A DNA stretch of 64,000 nt. Source: Enterovibrio norvegicus_B (GTDB lineage: Bacteria; Pseudomonadota; Gammaproteobacteria; Enterobacterales; Vibrionaceae). The notes below the pieces were generated by a model, which was given only the letters and a program-made list of their open reading frames with translations, made no database searches and was not told the DNA's origin. The stretch is from positions 62,001 to 126,000 of the forward strand of contig NZ_MDAG01000035.1 in NCBI RefSeq assembly GCF_002876705.1. The letters run 5' to 3'. Both the position numbers and the translations under genes were made by a program. Every line of letters starts with the position of its first letter. The stretch's first letter is position 1. This document shows positions 33,996 through 42,625 of this stretch, piece after piece.

Positions 33996-34022
33996 TAAAG
34001 GTTTTTCCAACGGTGCCGTTAC
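33996..34022 (+). promoter_or_regulatory. Sigma-28 (FliA) promoter of the second flagellin
   Basis: TAAAGGTT (33996-34003), an 11-bp spacer and GCCGTTAC (34015-34022) match the consensus TAAAGTTT-N11-GCCGATAA with few changes. It lies 80 bp before the start codon. Confidence 0.82.
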
Positions 34023-34101
34023 ATGGTTTGTAAGAGATTTAGAACTGGTTTTCCCTAGATAGCTGGGCGGAAGCCGGACTTAGTACTAAAGGAGAATAGT
34101 T

Positions 34102-35235
34102 ATGGCTATTACAGTAAACACTAACGTGCCTGCAATGACCGCTCAGCGTTATTTGAACAGTTCAACAGACTCGCTGAACGCATCAATGGAGCGTTTGTCT
34201 TCAGGTTACCGCATCAACAGTGCAAAAGATGACGCAGCAGGTCTGCAAATCTCTAACCGTTTGATTTCACAGAGCCGTGGTCTTGACGTTGCAGTACGTA
34301 ATGCCAACGACGGTATCTCAATGGCACAAACTGCTGAAGGTGCGATGGAAGAATCCACCAACATCCTGCAGCGTATGCGTGACCTATCGCTACAATCAGC
34401 TAACGGTGCGAACGGCACTGAAGAGCGTAAAGCGATTCAAGAAGAAGTTGTTGCACTGCAAGACGAACTTAACCGTATCGCAGAAACAACGTCATTCGGT
34501 GGTGCGAAACTACTGAACGGTACTTACGGAACGAAATCTTTCCAAGTAGGTGCTGATGCGGGTGAAGCCGTAATGATGGAGTTCAAAAACATCCGTGCTG
34601 ATGAAGCATTGATGGGTGGTAGCACCTTTACGTCTACAGCTGGTGTTTCAATGGCAGATTGGACCGCTACTGGCGGTGCATCGCTAAACATGACTATCGT
34701 TGACGCTGACGGCGTATCTTCAACGATTAACGTTGCAGCAAAAGCTGGCGACGACGTTGAAGAAGTAGCAACTTACATCAACGGTCAAGCTGACAGCAAA
34801 GTCAGTGCATCTGTGACTGAAAACGGTGAACTACAAATCGTTGCCGCTTCAGGTTCTGATGTGACTTTCGCTGGCGCACTAGCAACGTCTCTAGGCATGG
34901 CGGGTGCAACCAAAGTTGCTGAAACCGTGAAAGATGTTGATGTGAGCTCCGTAGGTGGCGCACAGAAAGCTGTGGGCCTTGTGGATAACGCGATGCAGTA
35001 CATCGACTCACACCGTGCTGAGTTGGGTGCGAAGCAAAACCGCTTGAGCCACACCATTGCTAACTTGGACAACGTTAACGAGAACGTTAGTGCTTCTAAC
35101 AGCCGTATCCGTGACGTTGACTTCGCAAAAGAGACTACGCAGTTTACGAAATCTCAAATCCTGCAGCAGTCTGGTACGTCTATACTTGCTCAAGCGAAGC
35201 AAGCACCATCAGCAGCACTGAGCCTGTTAGGATAA
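34102..35235 (+). CDS. Flagellin (sigma-28-type)
   Basis: A 377-residue flagellin, closely like the first in the N- and C-terminal D0/D1 helices (SLNASMERLSSGYRINSAKD; TTQFTKSQILQQSGTSILAQ) but different in the middle (residues 170-270, Thr/Ala/Val-rich). AAGGAG precedes the ATG. Codon use is strongly biased to translationally favoured codons, more so than in the first copy, so this is probably the most abundant filament subunit. flaG follows 68 bp later past a T-less hairpin and may be partly read through. Confidence 0.95.
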   Translation: MAITVNTNVPAMTAQRYLNSSTDSLNASMERLSSGYRINSAKDDAAGLQISNRLISQSRGLDVAVRNANDGISMAQTAEGAMEESTNILQRMRDLSLQSANGANGTEERKAIQEEVVALQDELNRIAETTSFGGAKLLNGTYGTKSFQVGADAGEAVMMEFKNIRADEALMGGSTFTSTAGVSMADWTATGGASLNMTIVDADGVSSTINVAAKAGDDVEEVATYINGQADSKVSASVTENGELQIVAASGSDVTFAGALATSLGMAGATKVAETVKDVDVSSVGGAQKAVGLVDNAMQYIDSHRAELGAKQNRLSHTIANLDNVNENVSASNSRIRDVDFAKETTQFTKSQILQQSGTSILAQAKQAPSAALSLLG

Positions 35236-35251
35236 TAGAGATGTAGCCAGA

Positions 35252-35280
35252 ATGACGGTGAGATTATCGCTCGCCGTCAT
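35252..35280 (+). terminator. Hairpin between the second flagellin and flaG
   Basis: ATGACGGTGAG (35252-35262) pairs with CTCGCCGTCAT (35270-35280) with one G-U. There is no T-run, so it probably attenuates read-through into flaG or stabilises the flagellin message. Confidence 0.55.
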
Positions 35281-35303
35281 ACGCTAACAGGAGGTGAACA
35301 GCA

Positions 35304-35726
35304 ATGGACCTATCATCCGTTTCCACGTCATCCCTGTCTCATGTGACTCCACAGTCAGGCACGAAAGTTGCTAGCAGTAATCAATCTGTGGGGGGGACTC
35401 AACCCGAAATCACACACCAACAACAGATGGCAGAGAATGCTGAAAAGCTTCAAAAGCGCCGAGTAGAGCAAGTTAACCAACTCGCAGACACTCGTAAACT
35501 TCAGCAGGAACAGCTTGAAACGTTGGTCGACCGACTGGATGAGTTTGTGTCTACCTTTAATAAGGGCTTGTCATTTCGACTCGATGAGGACTCTGGAAAA
35601 AGTATTGTCACTGTTTATGAAATGAGTAGCGGCGATATCATTAGACAGATTCCTGAGAAAGAAATGTTAGAGCTAGCTCAACAACTGTCCCTTCATGCGA
35701 GGGGGTTAGTTGAAGAAAAGGTATAA
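35304..35726 (+). CDS. flaG: FlaG-family protein
   Basis: FlaG influences filament length and is found behind flagellin genes in polar flagellar clusters. The 140 residues are Ser/Thr/Gln-rich for the first 60, then carry the conserved FlaG domain (LDEFVSTFNKGLSFRLDEDS, IVTVYEMSSGDIIRQIPEKE). A good GGAGGTGA lies upstream of the ATG. A run of seven G at 35390-35396 falls in the non-conserved N-terminal part. fliD follows after 16 bp. Confidence 0.92.
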   Translation: MDLSSVSTSSLSHVTPQSGTKVASSNQSVGGTQPEITHQQQMAENAEKLQKRRVEQVNQLADTRKLQQEQLETLVDRLDEFVSTFNKGLSFRLDEDSGKSIVTVYEMSSGDIIRQIPEKEMLELAQQLSLHARGLVEEKV

Positions 35727-35742
35727 CCGAGGTGAGTAAAAT

Positions 35743-37110
35743 ATGGGTTTGAGCGCAGCCGGTCTCGGCAGTGGCATGGACATTAATTCCATGGTCAGCA
35801 AAATTGTTGATGCTGAACGTGCGCCCAAACAGGAGCGCATCGTTAAGCGCATGAATGATGTTGAAACTAACATCAGTGCTTACGGTAGACTCAAAGACTC
35901 TCTCGATACGATGAAAGGCTTGATGTATGACTTTCGCCGTAACAATACCTTTGCAGCAAGGAGCACGGCTTCCGATAACCCGGAAGCCGTCTCTGCGTCT
36001 GCAGACCATCTGGCTGTTACCGGTGTGTATTCCATCGATGTTCAACAGCTTGCTCAATCCCACAAATTGGTGTCAGGCGGCTTAGACGCAGATAGCGACT
36101 TCGGCGCCGGACAATTGGTTATCAGCCTCGGTGGACGTTCAACCACCATAGATATCGCCCAAAACAGCAGTGAGCTGCTGGATATCGTTCGTACCATTAA
36201 TAGCCATCCTTCTAACCCTGGCGTTAAAGCCTCGGTGATTAACGATGACAGTGGTGCGCGTTTGATTCTTGGGGGAGACAAAACCGGCGCTGACAACCAA
36301 ATCGCTGTTACGGTAAATGCGCCGCTCACAAGCCCGCTGCAGGACTTGGCGTATAACCCAACCAGTGACTTCAACGCCATGAACGAAATGCAAGCATCAA
36401 AAGATGCACGCATTTTGATTGATGGTCTGGCATCTGTTTCTAGTGCAACCAATTCCTTCACTGACGCTATTCGTGGCGTAAGCCTCGATGTTTCTCAAGT
36501 TACCACGCCCGAAGAGGGGCCAGTAACGGTCAATGTTGATGAAGACCGTGATGCGGTGAAAGCCTCGCTAGAAAAATTCGTCGATGCATACAACGCGTTT
36601 TATCAAGTTACCAAAGCACTGTCTAAGTACGATCCTGAAACACAACAAGGTGGACCTCTGGTTGGCGACAGCGTGATTCGCTCCGCCACCAGTCAAATGC
36701 GCAGTCTATTCTCTACGCCCATTGAAGGCGCACCAGACTCCATTCGAACACTCAGTGAATTAGGGCTCTCTACCACCATGGATGGCCGCTTAGAAATCAA
36801 CAACAGCATGTTAGATAAGCAGCTGTCGCAAAATTTCTCTGCGTTAGAAGGCTTCTTTGGTGGCAATGACGGTTTTGCTAAGAAAGTGGAAGATACGATC
36901 CATTCTTTCACGGGTATCACAGGCACAATTCGTAACCGCGAAAACAGCCTCGGTGATCAAAGAACACGTTTACAAGATGAGCAGCAAACCCTCGATCGTC
37001 GCATGAATGATCTCGAAGGCCGGACGTTGAAGCAATTCTCTACGATGGATAATGCCATGGCAGAGATGCAATCTCAGCTATCCGCTATGATGAATATTAT
37101 GCCTTCATAA
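35743..37110 (+). CDS. fliD: Filament cap protein FliD (HAP2)
   Basis: FliD caps the filament tip and folds incoming flagellin. The 455 residues start GLGSGMDINSMVSKIVDAER and contain the FliD N- and C-terminal domains, with a long C-terminal coiled coil (RNRENSLGDQRTRLQDEQQT, then LDRRMNDLEGRTLKQFSTMD). It is co-transcribed with flaG, flaI and fliS. Confidence 0.96.
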   Translation: MGLSAAGLGSGMDINSMVSKIVDAERAPKQERIVKRMNDVETNISAYGRLKDSLDTMKGLMYDFRRNNTFAARSTASDNPEAVSASADHLAVTGVYSIDVQQLAQSHKLVSGGLDADSDFGAGQLVISLGGRSTTIDIAQNSSELLDIVRTINSHPSNPGVKASVINDDSGARLILGGDKTGADNQIAVTVNAPLTSPLQDLAYNPTSDFNAMNEMQASKDARILIDGLASVSSATNSFTDAIRGVSLDVSQVTTPEEGPVTVNVDEDRDAVKASLEKFVDAYNAFYQVTKALSKYDPETQQGGPLVGDSVIRSATSQMRSLFSTPIEGAPDSIRTLSELGLSTTMDGRLEINNSMLDKQLSQNFSALEGFFGGNDGFAKKVEDTIHSFTGITGTIRNRENSLGDQRTRLQDEQQTLDRRMNDLEGRTLKQFSTMDNAMAEMQSQLSAMMNIMPS

Positions 37111-37121
37111 GGTATGCATGA

Positions 37122-37415
37122 ATGTCTCCTCTCTTGTTGAAGTTAGAACGTATCGATAGACATTTATTGGCTGTGCTGACAGCAGATGCGGTTGACGCAG
37201 ATGAAATGGCACAGTTATTGAATGAAAGAAAACATTGTTTGAACGACATTGCGATGTTGCCGGAACCTCCGGAAAAAGAGGCTTGGTCAACTGCCGTAAG
37301 CAGAACCCAGCAAATAATGACATTGATAAAAGAACATCGTGATAGTGCTGCTGCCCAAGCAAGTCGATTTATCAAAGGGCGTAAGTCAGTACAACTTTAC
37401 AAAAAATTCGAGTAG
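37122..37415 (+). CDS. flaI: FlaI, FliT-like export chaperone
   Basis: A 97-residue, mostly helical protein (LLLKLERIDRHLLAVLTADA, EMAQLLNERKHCLNDIAML) in the place of flaI in the Vibrio order fliD-flaI-fliS. By position and build it is the likely chaperone for FliD, similar in role to enterobacterial FliT. Sequence similarity to FliT is weak by eye, so the assignment rests on position. Confidence 0.75.
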   Translation: MSPLLLKLERIDRHLLAVLTADAVDADEMAQLLNERKHCLNDIAMLPEPPEKEAWSTAVSRTQQIMTLIKEHRDSAAAQASRFIKGRKSVQLYKKFE

Positions 37416-37427
37416 GTGAGGAATGTT

Positions 37428-37832
37428 ATGAGAGGGTCACTTCAGGCCTACAAGAAAGTCTCCGTAGACAGCCAACTAAGCGCGGCATCACCACATAAAG
37501 TGATCCAGATGTTGATGGCGGGGGCTATTGAACGTTTGATTCAGGGCAAAGCGGCAATGCTGCAGGGCGACATTGCTGTGAAGGGCGAACGTCTAGGCAA
37601 AGCCTTGGATATCATTATTAGTCTTCGAACATGCTTGTCAATGGACGAGGGTGGCGAAATTGCATCCAACCTCGATGCACTGTATGACTTCATGATCCGT
37701 CAAATTTCCGAAGCGAACCGCGATAATTTGGACGCACCTATTGATGATGTCATCGATATTTTGCGCGAAATTAAATCAGCTTGGGATCAAATTCCCGCCG
37801 AATATCACAATATCACCCAAGCAGGCGCATAA
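37428..37832 (+). CDS. fliS: Flagellin export chaperone FliS
   Basis: FliS binds the C-terminal helix of flagellin and prevents early polymerisation. The ATG at 37428 has GAGG six bases upstream; a GTG at 37416 is in frame but lacks an RBS. The 134 residues show the family pattern AYKKVSVDSQLSAASPHKVI, then MLMAGAIERLIQGKAAM, and helix YDFMIRQISEANR. It closes the flaG-fliD-flaI-fliS group. Confidence 0.94.
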   Translation: MRGSLQAYKKVSVDSQLSAASPHKVIQMLMAGAIERLIQGKAAMLQGDIAVKGERLGKALDIIISLRTCLSMDEGGEIASNLDALYDFMIRQISEANRDNLDAPIDDVIDILREIKSAWDQIPAEYHNITQAGA

Positions 37833-37870
37833 AACGCACCTACTTTCACTACAATCTTAAATGTCTTGGT

Positions 37871-37901
37871 ACTGGAGTCACAGCTTTACTGTGTCTCCAG
37901 T
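37871..37901 (+). terminator. Hairpin between fliS and flrA
   Basis: ACTGGAGTCACAG (37871-37883) pairs with CTGTGTCTCCAGT (37889-37901) with one mismatch. There is no long T-run. It likely ends or attenuates the fliS transcript before flrA, whose promoter should lie in 37905-37995; no confident hexamers were found there. Confidence 0.5.
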
Positions 37902-38006
37902 TGCCTTATATCAAGCAACAATTACAATAGCTGGATTATTCTGTTGTTGCCGTTACTATATGCGCGCTGACAATAAAGATGGTTTTGGGGCAGATATATC
38001 TCACAC

Positions 38007-39482
38007 ATGCAAGGTTTAGCGAAGATACTTGTTATCGAGGATGATGAAAAATTTCGTCACGATTTAGGCGTTATCTTGGAGTTTATTGGTGAGCAATACC
38101 TGCTATGTTCAACCACCGAGCTCAACGAGATGCATTGGAAGCAAGCCGAGGGAGCTTGTTTTCTTGGTAATATTCACTCTCCCCAACGTTTGTCACAGGT
38201 TCTAGAAAACCTGGCTATCAATAACCACATTCCGGTTATTGCGCTTTCAAAACATAAGACTGAATTATCAGGGCTTGCTAACTTTGTTGGCGAGCTGGAA
38301 TTGCCATTGAACTATCCACAATTGGCTGATGCATTGCGTCATTGCCAAGAGTTCTTGGGCAAAAACTCAATCAACATCCCGCAACTGAGCCGCAAGAACA
38401 CCTTGTTCCGTAGCATGGTCGGGCGCAGTGACGCCATCAGCGATGTTCGTCACTTGATTGAGCAAGTTGCAGGTACAGAAGCCAGTGTGTTGATTCTTGG
38501 TGAATCAGGCACGGGCAAAGAAGTCGTCGCACGTAACATCCATTACCACTCAAACCGTGGTAAGGGACCTTTCGTGCCGGTGAACTGTGGTGCTATTCCT
38601 CCCGAGTTGCTTGAAAGTGAGCTTTTCGGTCATGAGAAAGGGGCATTCACAGGCGCAATTTCGGCAAGAAAAGGGCGTTTTGAGCTCGCAGAAGGTGGCA
38701 CGCTGTTCCTCGATGAAATCGGAGACATGCCGCAGCCTATGCAGGTTAAGTTGTTGCGCGTACTGCAAGAGCGAAACTTCGAACGTGTGGGTGGTAATAA
38801 GACCATACAGGCAAATGTACGCGTGGTTGCAGCAACACACCGCAACCTCGACACCATGATCCAAGAAGGTTCGTTCCGCGAAGATTTGTTCTATCGCTTA
38901 AATGTTTTCCCAATTGAAATGCCTGCACTTCGAGAGCGCATTGAAGACATTCCTCTTCTTATCCAAGAGCTGATGGCGCGTTTGGAAGCAGAAGGCGGAA
39001 ACATGGTCCACTTAACACCACGTGCGATCACCTCGCTAATGGAACACGAGTGGCCGGGTAATGTCCGTGAATTGGCGAACTTGATTGAACGATTGGTCAT
39101 TCTTCACCCTTCGCAAATGGTCGACGTGAACCGTCTTCCTAAGAAATACCGTTATAGCGACATTCCTGAGTTCCAGCCTGAAATGCATTGTTCATTTGAA
39201 GACAATGAAGAGCTCGAACGTGATGCGTTAAGTGCGGTATTCGCGATGGACGATCTCGATGATGAAGAACAACCTGGGTTCGGCCCACAACCTTCCGGGC
39301 TTCCGCCAGAAGGGGTAGACCTAAAAGCCATGCTGGCAGACTTGGAAGTCGACATGATTCGACAAGCCTTAGAAGCACAGATGGGCATCGTTGCGCGCGC
39401 TGCTGATATGCTCGGTATGCGACGCACAACCTTGGTTGAGAAGATGCGTAAATATGGACTGAATAAAGAAGGCATTGTTTAA
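38007..39482 (+). CDS. flrA: Master flagellar regulator FlrA (sigma-54 activator)
   Basis: FlrA sits at the top of the polar flagellar cascade and activates flrBC and early genes with sigma-54. The 491 residues comprise an N-terminal receiver-like domain that keeps IEDDE but lacks the phosphoacceptor Asp (ACFLGNIHS at that place), an AAA+ domain with Walker A GESGTGKE, the sigma-54 loop GAFTGA and Walker B GGTLFLDE, and a C-terminal Fis-type helix-turn-helix (AADMLGMRRTTLVEKMRKYG). The missing Asp fits a protein controlled other than by phosphorylation; V. cholerae FlrA is inhibited by c-di-GMP. A terminator follows. Confidence 0.96.
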   Translation: MQGLAKILVIEDDEKFRHDLGVILEFIGEQYLLCSTTELNEMHWKQAEGACFLGNIHSPQRLSQVLENLAINNHIPVIALSKHKTELSGLANFVGELELPLNYPQLADALRHCQEFLGKNSINIPQLSRKNTLFRSMVGRSDAISDVRHLIEQVAGTEASVLILGESGTGKEVVARNIHYHSNRGKGPFVPVNCGAIPPELLESELFGHEKGAFTGAISARKGRFELAEGGTLFLDEIGDMPQPMQVKLLRVLQERNFERVGGNKTIQANVRVVAATHRNLDTMIQEGSFREDLFYRLNVFPIEMPALRERIEDIPLLIQELMARLEAEGGNMVHLTPRAITSLMEHEWPGNVRELANLIERLVILHPSQMVDVNRLPKKYRYSDIPEFQPEMHCSFEDNEELERDALSAVFAMDDLDDEEQPGFGPQPSGLPPEGVDLKAMLADLEVDMIRQALEAQMGIVARAADMLGMRRTTLVEKMRKYGLNKEGIV

Positions 39483-39510
39483 GCTTTAAGCAGTCTGTTG
39501 GTTATAAAAG

Positions 39511-39542
39511 AAACGAAGTCATTTTTTTGACTTCGTTTTTTT
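39511..39542 (+). terminator. Terminator of flrA
   Basis: AAACGAAGTCA (39511-39521) pairs with TGACTTCGTTT (39528-39538) around a six-T loop and runs into more T. It separates flrA from the sigma-54-driven flrBC. Confidence 0.92.
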
Positions 39543-39583
39543 ATGACCAAACGCATAACACCTTGAAAAATATTAATTAATAA

Positions 39584-39600
39584 TTGGCACATATTCTGCT
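39584..39600 (+). promoter_or_regulatory. Sigma-54 promoter of flrBC
   Basis: TTGGCACATATTCTGCT has GG (39586-39587) and GC (39598-39599) 10 bp apart and a perfect TTGGCAC. This is the class II promoter expected to be driven by FlrA. Confidence 0.88.
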
Positions 39601-39644
39601 TAGTGACACTCAGCGTCAGAAAAACGAGCTGAATGTATAGGATT

Positions 39645-40694
39645 ATGGTAGCCAAAGACTCGCCACTCGGAACCGTGGATCAACAGGTTCTTCGTTACAA
39701 ACAAGTCCTCGATGTAATGCCTGCTGGCGTTATCTTGCTCGACCCCTATGGTCGCGTTGCTGAAGCGAACCCAGAAGCACGTCGTTTGTTGGGAGAGCCT
39801 CTCGATCAAGTACGTTGGGTGGATGTGATTAATCGTGCTTTCTCGCCACGAGAAGATGATGGTCACGAGGTATCTTTGCGCGATGGCCGTCGCGTTAAAT
39901 TGGCAATTTCCGCGTCCGATTCTGGCCAACTTATTCTGATCACTGACATGACTGAAACACGTTTGTTGCAATCGCGATTTAGCGATCTTCAGCGTTTATC
40001 GTCGCTCGGTAAAATGGTGGCATCACTCGCGCACCAAGTGCGAACGCCTCTTTCAAGTGCATTGCTTTACGCGGCAAACCTTGCCGCGCCAAATATCAAT
40101 GAACCTACCCGTAAGCGCTTTCAAACCAAACTTGTCGATAGGCTGCATGATCTTGAAAAACAAGTGAATGACATGTTGTTGTTCGCCAAAGGCGGGGACA
40201 ACAAAGTGGTGAGCTTGTTTACGATTGAAAGCTTGCTGAATGAATTTGAGCCCATGGTTGAAGCCCTCGTCAGCAGCCAAGACATCGATTTTGAGATCAA
40301 TTGTGATGACGAATCCTTAGCGCTGCTGGGGAACGTTAATGCGCTGGCAAGTGCACTCTCTAACTTGGTCGTGAATGCGATTCAAGTGGCGGGCAAAGGC
40401 AGCAAAGTGGTTGTCGATGCGCGCGCAATCAATGAACAATTGTTTTTATCCGTGGCCGATAACGGCCCCGGTATTCCTGAAGAACTTCAAAGCAAAATAC
40501 TCGAACCGTTTTTCACAACGCGTCAACAAGGCACAGGTCTTGGTCTTGCCGTTGTTCAGATGGTCTGCCATGCCCACAAGGGAAGGCTGACTCTGCAATC
40601 ACAACCGGGCCAAGGCACCTGCTTTACGCTCTGCCTACCATTGGCAGAAAATAGCGATGCTGAGGAGCACGCGGCATCAGGAGAAACACAATGA
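39645..40694 (+). CDS. flrB: Sensor histidine kinase FlrB
   Basis: FlrB phosphorylates FlrC in step with flagellar assembly. From the ATG at 39645, with TAGGAT just upstream, it has 349 residues; an ATG at 39633 would add four. No membrane segment is present, so the kinase is cytoplasmic. A PAS-like domain (residues 12-110, VMPAGVILLDPYGRVAEANP) precedes the H-box LAHQVRTPLSS with the phosphorylated His near residue 135. The ATPase domain has the N box (SNLVVNAIQ), G1 (VADNGPGIP) and G2 (GTGLGLAV). It overlaps flrC by four bases (ATGA). Confidence 0.95.
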   Translation: MVAKDSPLGTVDQQVLRYKQVLDVMPAGVILLDPYGRVAEANPEARRLLGEPLDQVRWVDVINRAFSPREDDGHEVSLRDGRRVKLAISASDSGQLILITDMTETRLLQSRFSDLQRLSSLGKMVASLAHQVRTPLSSALLYAANLAAPNINEPTRKRFQTKLVDRLHDLEKQVNDMLLFAKGGDNKVVSLFTIESLLNEFEPMVEALVSSQDIDFEINCDDESLALLGNVNALASALSNLVVNAIQVAGKGSKVVVDARAINEQLFLSVADNGPGIPEELQSKILEPFFTTRQQGTGLGLAVVQMVCHAHKGRLTLQSQPGQGTCFTLCLPLAENSDAEEHAASGETQ

Positions 40695-42172
40695 ACCAGA
40701 GCAAAGTACTGATTGTTGAAGATGATGCGGGCTTGCGTGAAGCCCTCGTTGATACCCTCGCGTTAGCGGGTTATCAGTGGCTAGAGGCAGAAAGTGCTGA
40801 GCAAGCCCTGCTACTGCTGAAAAACGAGCACGTTGATATCGTTGTGTCTGATGTACAAATGGCGGGAATGGATGGCCTTGGGCTGTTACGCAGCTTGAAA
40901 ATTAATTATCCCAAACTCCCCGTGCTGTTAATGACGGCTTACGCAAACATTCAAGATGCGGTTTCAGCCATGAAAGAAGGCGCGATTGATTACATGGCGA
41001 AGCCCTTCGCGCCAGAAGTGTTGCTCAACATGATCAGCCGTTATGCACCAGTAAAAGCGGACACCAGCGACGCTGTGGTTGCCGATCCGAAAAGCTTGGC
41101 GCTGCTCGCGTTGGCGGAAAAAGTCGCTAAAACCGATGCCAACGTAATGATCCTTGGGCCGAGTGGTTCAGGTAAAGAGGTGATGTCTCGCCATATCCAT
41201 CGCCAATCCCAACGTTCTGAGGGCCCTTTTGTTGCGATCAACTGTGCGGCCATTCCTGAGAACATGCTGGAAGCCACCTTGTTTGGTTACGAAAAAGGCG
41301 CATTTACCGGTGCTGTTCAAGCGTGCCCGGGGAAGTTTGAGCAAGCGCAGGGCGGGACGATTTTGCTGGACGAAATCAGCGAAATGGATTTATCCCTTCA
41401 AGCTAAGTTGTTACGTGTTCTTCAAGAGCGCGAAGTTGAGCGTCTAGGCAGCCGTAAGAGCATAAAACTGGATGTGCGTGTGTTGGCTACCAGTAACCGC
41501 GATCTGCGCAAATACGTGGAAGAAGGGTGTTTCCGAGAAGATTTATATTATCGCCTCAATGTGTTCCCAATCTCTTGGTTACCGCTATGTGATCGTCAAG
41601 GTGACATCATTCCATTGGCAGAACATTTGTTACAACGCCATTGCTGCAAAATGGGTGAAGCCGTGCCTCACCTGCAACCTCAAGCCACCGAGAAACTTCT
41701 TTCTTACCGCTGGCCGGGCAATGTCCGTGAATTAGATAACGTCATGCAGCGCGCGCTGATCCTGTGTGAACAAGGGCAAATTCAAGCATCAGATATCTTG
41801 TTGGAAGGCATTGATTGGCAAGACGCCGGTAGCCTACAGAATCTGGTTTCAGCATCCAGCGTAGCGACGCCGTCGCTATATACCGATGCCAAGCACCAAA
41901 CGCCGACGTCACCGCAACATGCCTCCCTGTCTGACGCTTCGCCATCTGTGCCTATCAGCGATTCAGAACAAGGTGTCAGTACGGCATCTGGTGCTATGCC
42001 GGAGAGCCTTGGTGGGGAACTCCGTGAACAAGAATTCGCCATTATTCTAGACACCATTCGCGCTTGTGAGGGGCGTCGGAAAGAAGTGGCTGAACGATTG
42101 GGTATCAGCCCAAGAACCTTGAGATACAAATTGGCCAAAATGCGCGATGCTGGCATCGATATTCCCCAGTAA
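40691..42172 (+). CDS. flrC: Sigma-54 response regulator FlrC
   Basis: FlrC, phosphorylated by FlrB, activates class III genes such as the hook and first flagellin with sigma-54. The 493 residues hold a full receiver domain (VEDDAG acidic pocket, Asp in VSDVQMAGMDG, Lys in YMAKPF), an AAA+ domain with Walker A GPSGSGKE and loop GAFTGA, and a Fis-type helix-turn-helix at the end (RKEVAERLGISPRTLRYKLA). A Ser/Thr/Pro-rich linker of about 60 residues (roughly 385-440) lies before the DNA-binding domain. Confidence 0.96.
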   Translation: MNQSKVLIVEDDAGLREALVDTLALAGYQWLEAESAEQALLLLKNEHVDIVVSDVQMAGMDGLGLLRSLKINYPKLPVLLMTAYANIQDAVSAMKEGAIDYMAKPFAPEVLLNMISRYAPVKADTSDAVVADPKSLALLALAEKVAKTDANVMILGPSGSGKEVMSRHIHRQSQRSEGPFVAINCAAIPENMLEATLFGYEKGAFTGAVQACPGKFEQAQGGTILLDEISEMDLSLQAKLLRVLQEREVERLGSRKSIKLDVRVLATSNRDLRKYVEEGCFREDLYYRLNVFPISWLPLCDRQGDIIPLAEHLLQRHCCKMGEAVPHLQPQATEKLLSYRWPGNVRELDNVMQRALILCEQGQIQASDILLEGIDWQDAGSLQNLVSASSVATPSLYTDAKHQTPTSPQHASLSDASPSVPISDSEQGVSTASGAMPESLGGELREQEFAIILDTIRACEGRRKEVAERLGISPRTLRYKLAKMRDAGIDIPQ

Positions 42173-42207
42173 ATCGATGATTTTTAGCGACTGTCTGCGA
42201 TATAATT

Positions 42208-42225
42208 ACTGGCTTGATAATTGCA
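42208..42225 (+). promoter_or_regulatory. Sigma-54 promoter of the fliE operon
   Basis: ACTGGCTTGATAATTGCA has GG at 42211-42212 and GC at 42223-42224, 10 bp apart, with a good TTGCA half. It lies about 75 bp before fliE and should drive the basal-body/switch genes fliEFGHIJ. Confidence 0.78.
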
Positions 42226-42298
42226 TATTTGTTAACCATAGCGTCTTGAAAGCCTTATAAGGCATGATTTGCCAAAGTTTTGACAGTGAGGATGACCA

Positions 42299-42610
42299 AT
42301 GAAAATCACCCCAATGCAGCATGAAATGCAGACCATGGCATTAGAAGCACAAAATGTCGGTCGTAACGCGACGGGTCAACAGGTCGGCCAAGATTTTGGT
42401 GAACTACTGTCATCCGCAATTCAGACGGTAAATGGAATTCAAAAAACATCAGGTGATCTTGCAACACGTTTCGACCAAGGTGACCGCAGTGTCAGCTTGT
42501 CAGACGTTATGATTGCGAGAAACAAATCTAGCGTCGCATTTGAAGCGACGGTACAGACGCGCAACAAGTTAGTTGAAGCGTACAAAGAACTGATGAACAT
42601 GCCTGTTTAA
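42299..42610 (+). CDS. fliE: Hook-basal body protein FliE
   Basis: FliE links the MS-ring to the rod and starts rod export. The 103 residues match the family (DFGELLSSAIQTVNGIQKTS; SLSDVMIARNKSSVAFEATV; LVEAYKELMNMPV at the end). It is first gene in the fliEFGHIJ operon; fliF follows after 15 bp. Confidence 0.95.
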   Translation: MKITPMQHEMQTMALEAQNVGRNATGQQVGQDFGELLSSAIQTVNGIQKTSGDLATRFDQGDRSVSLSDVMIARNKSSVAFEATVQTRNKLVEAYKELMNMPV

Positions 42611-42625
42611 TGTAGGAAATGAACT

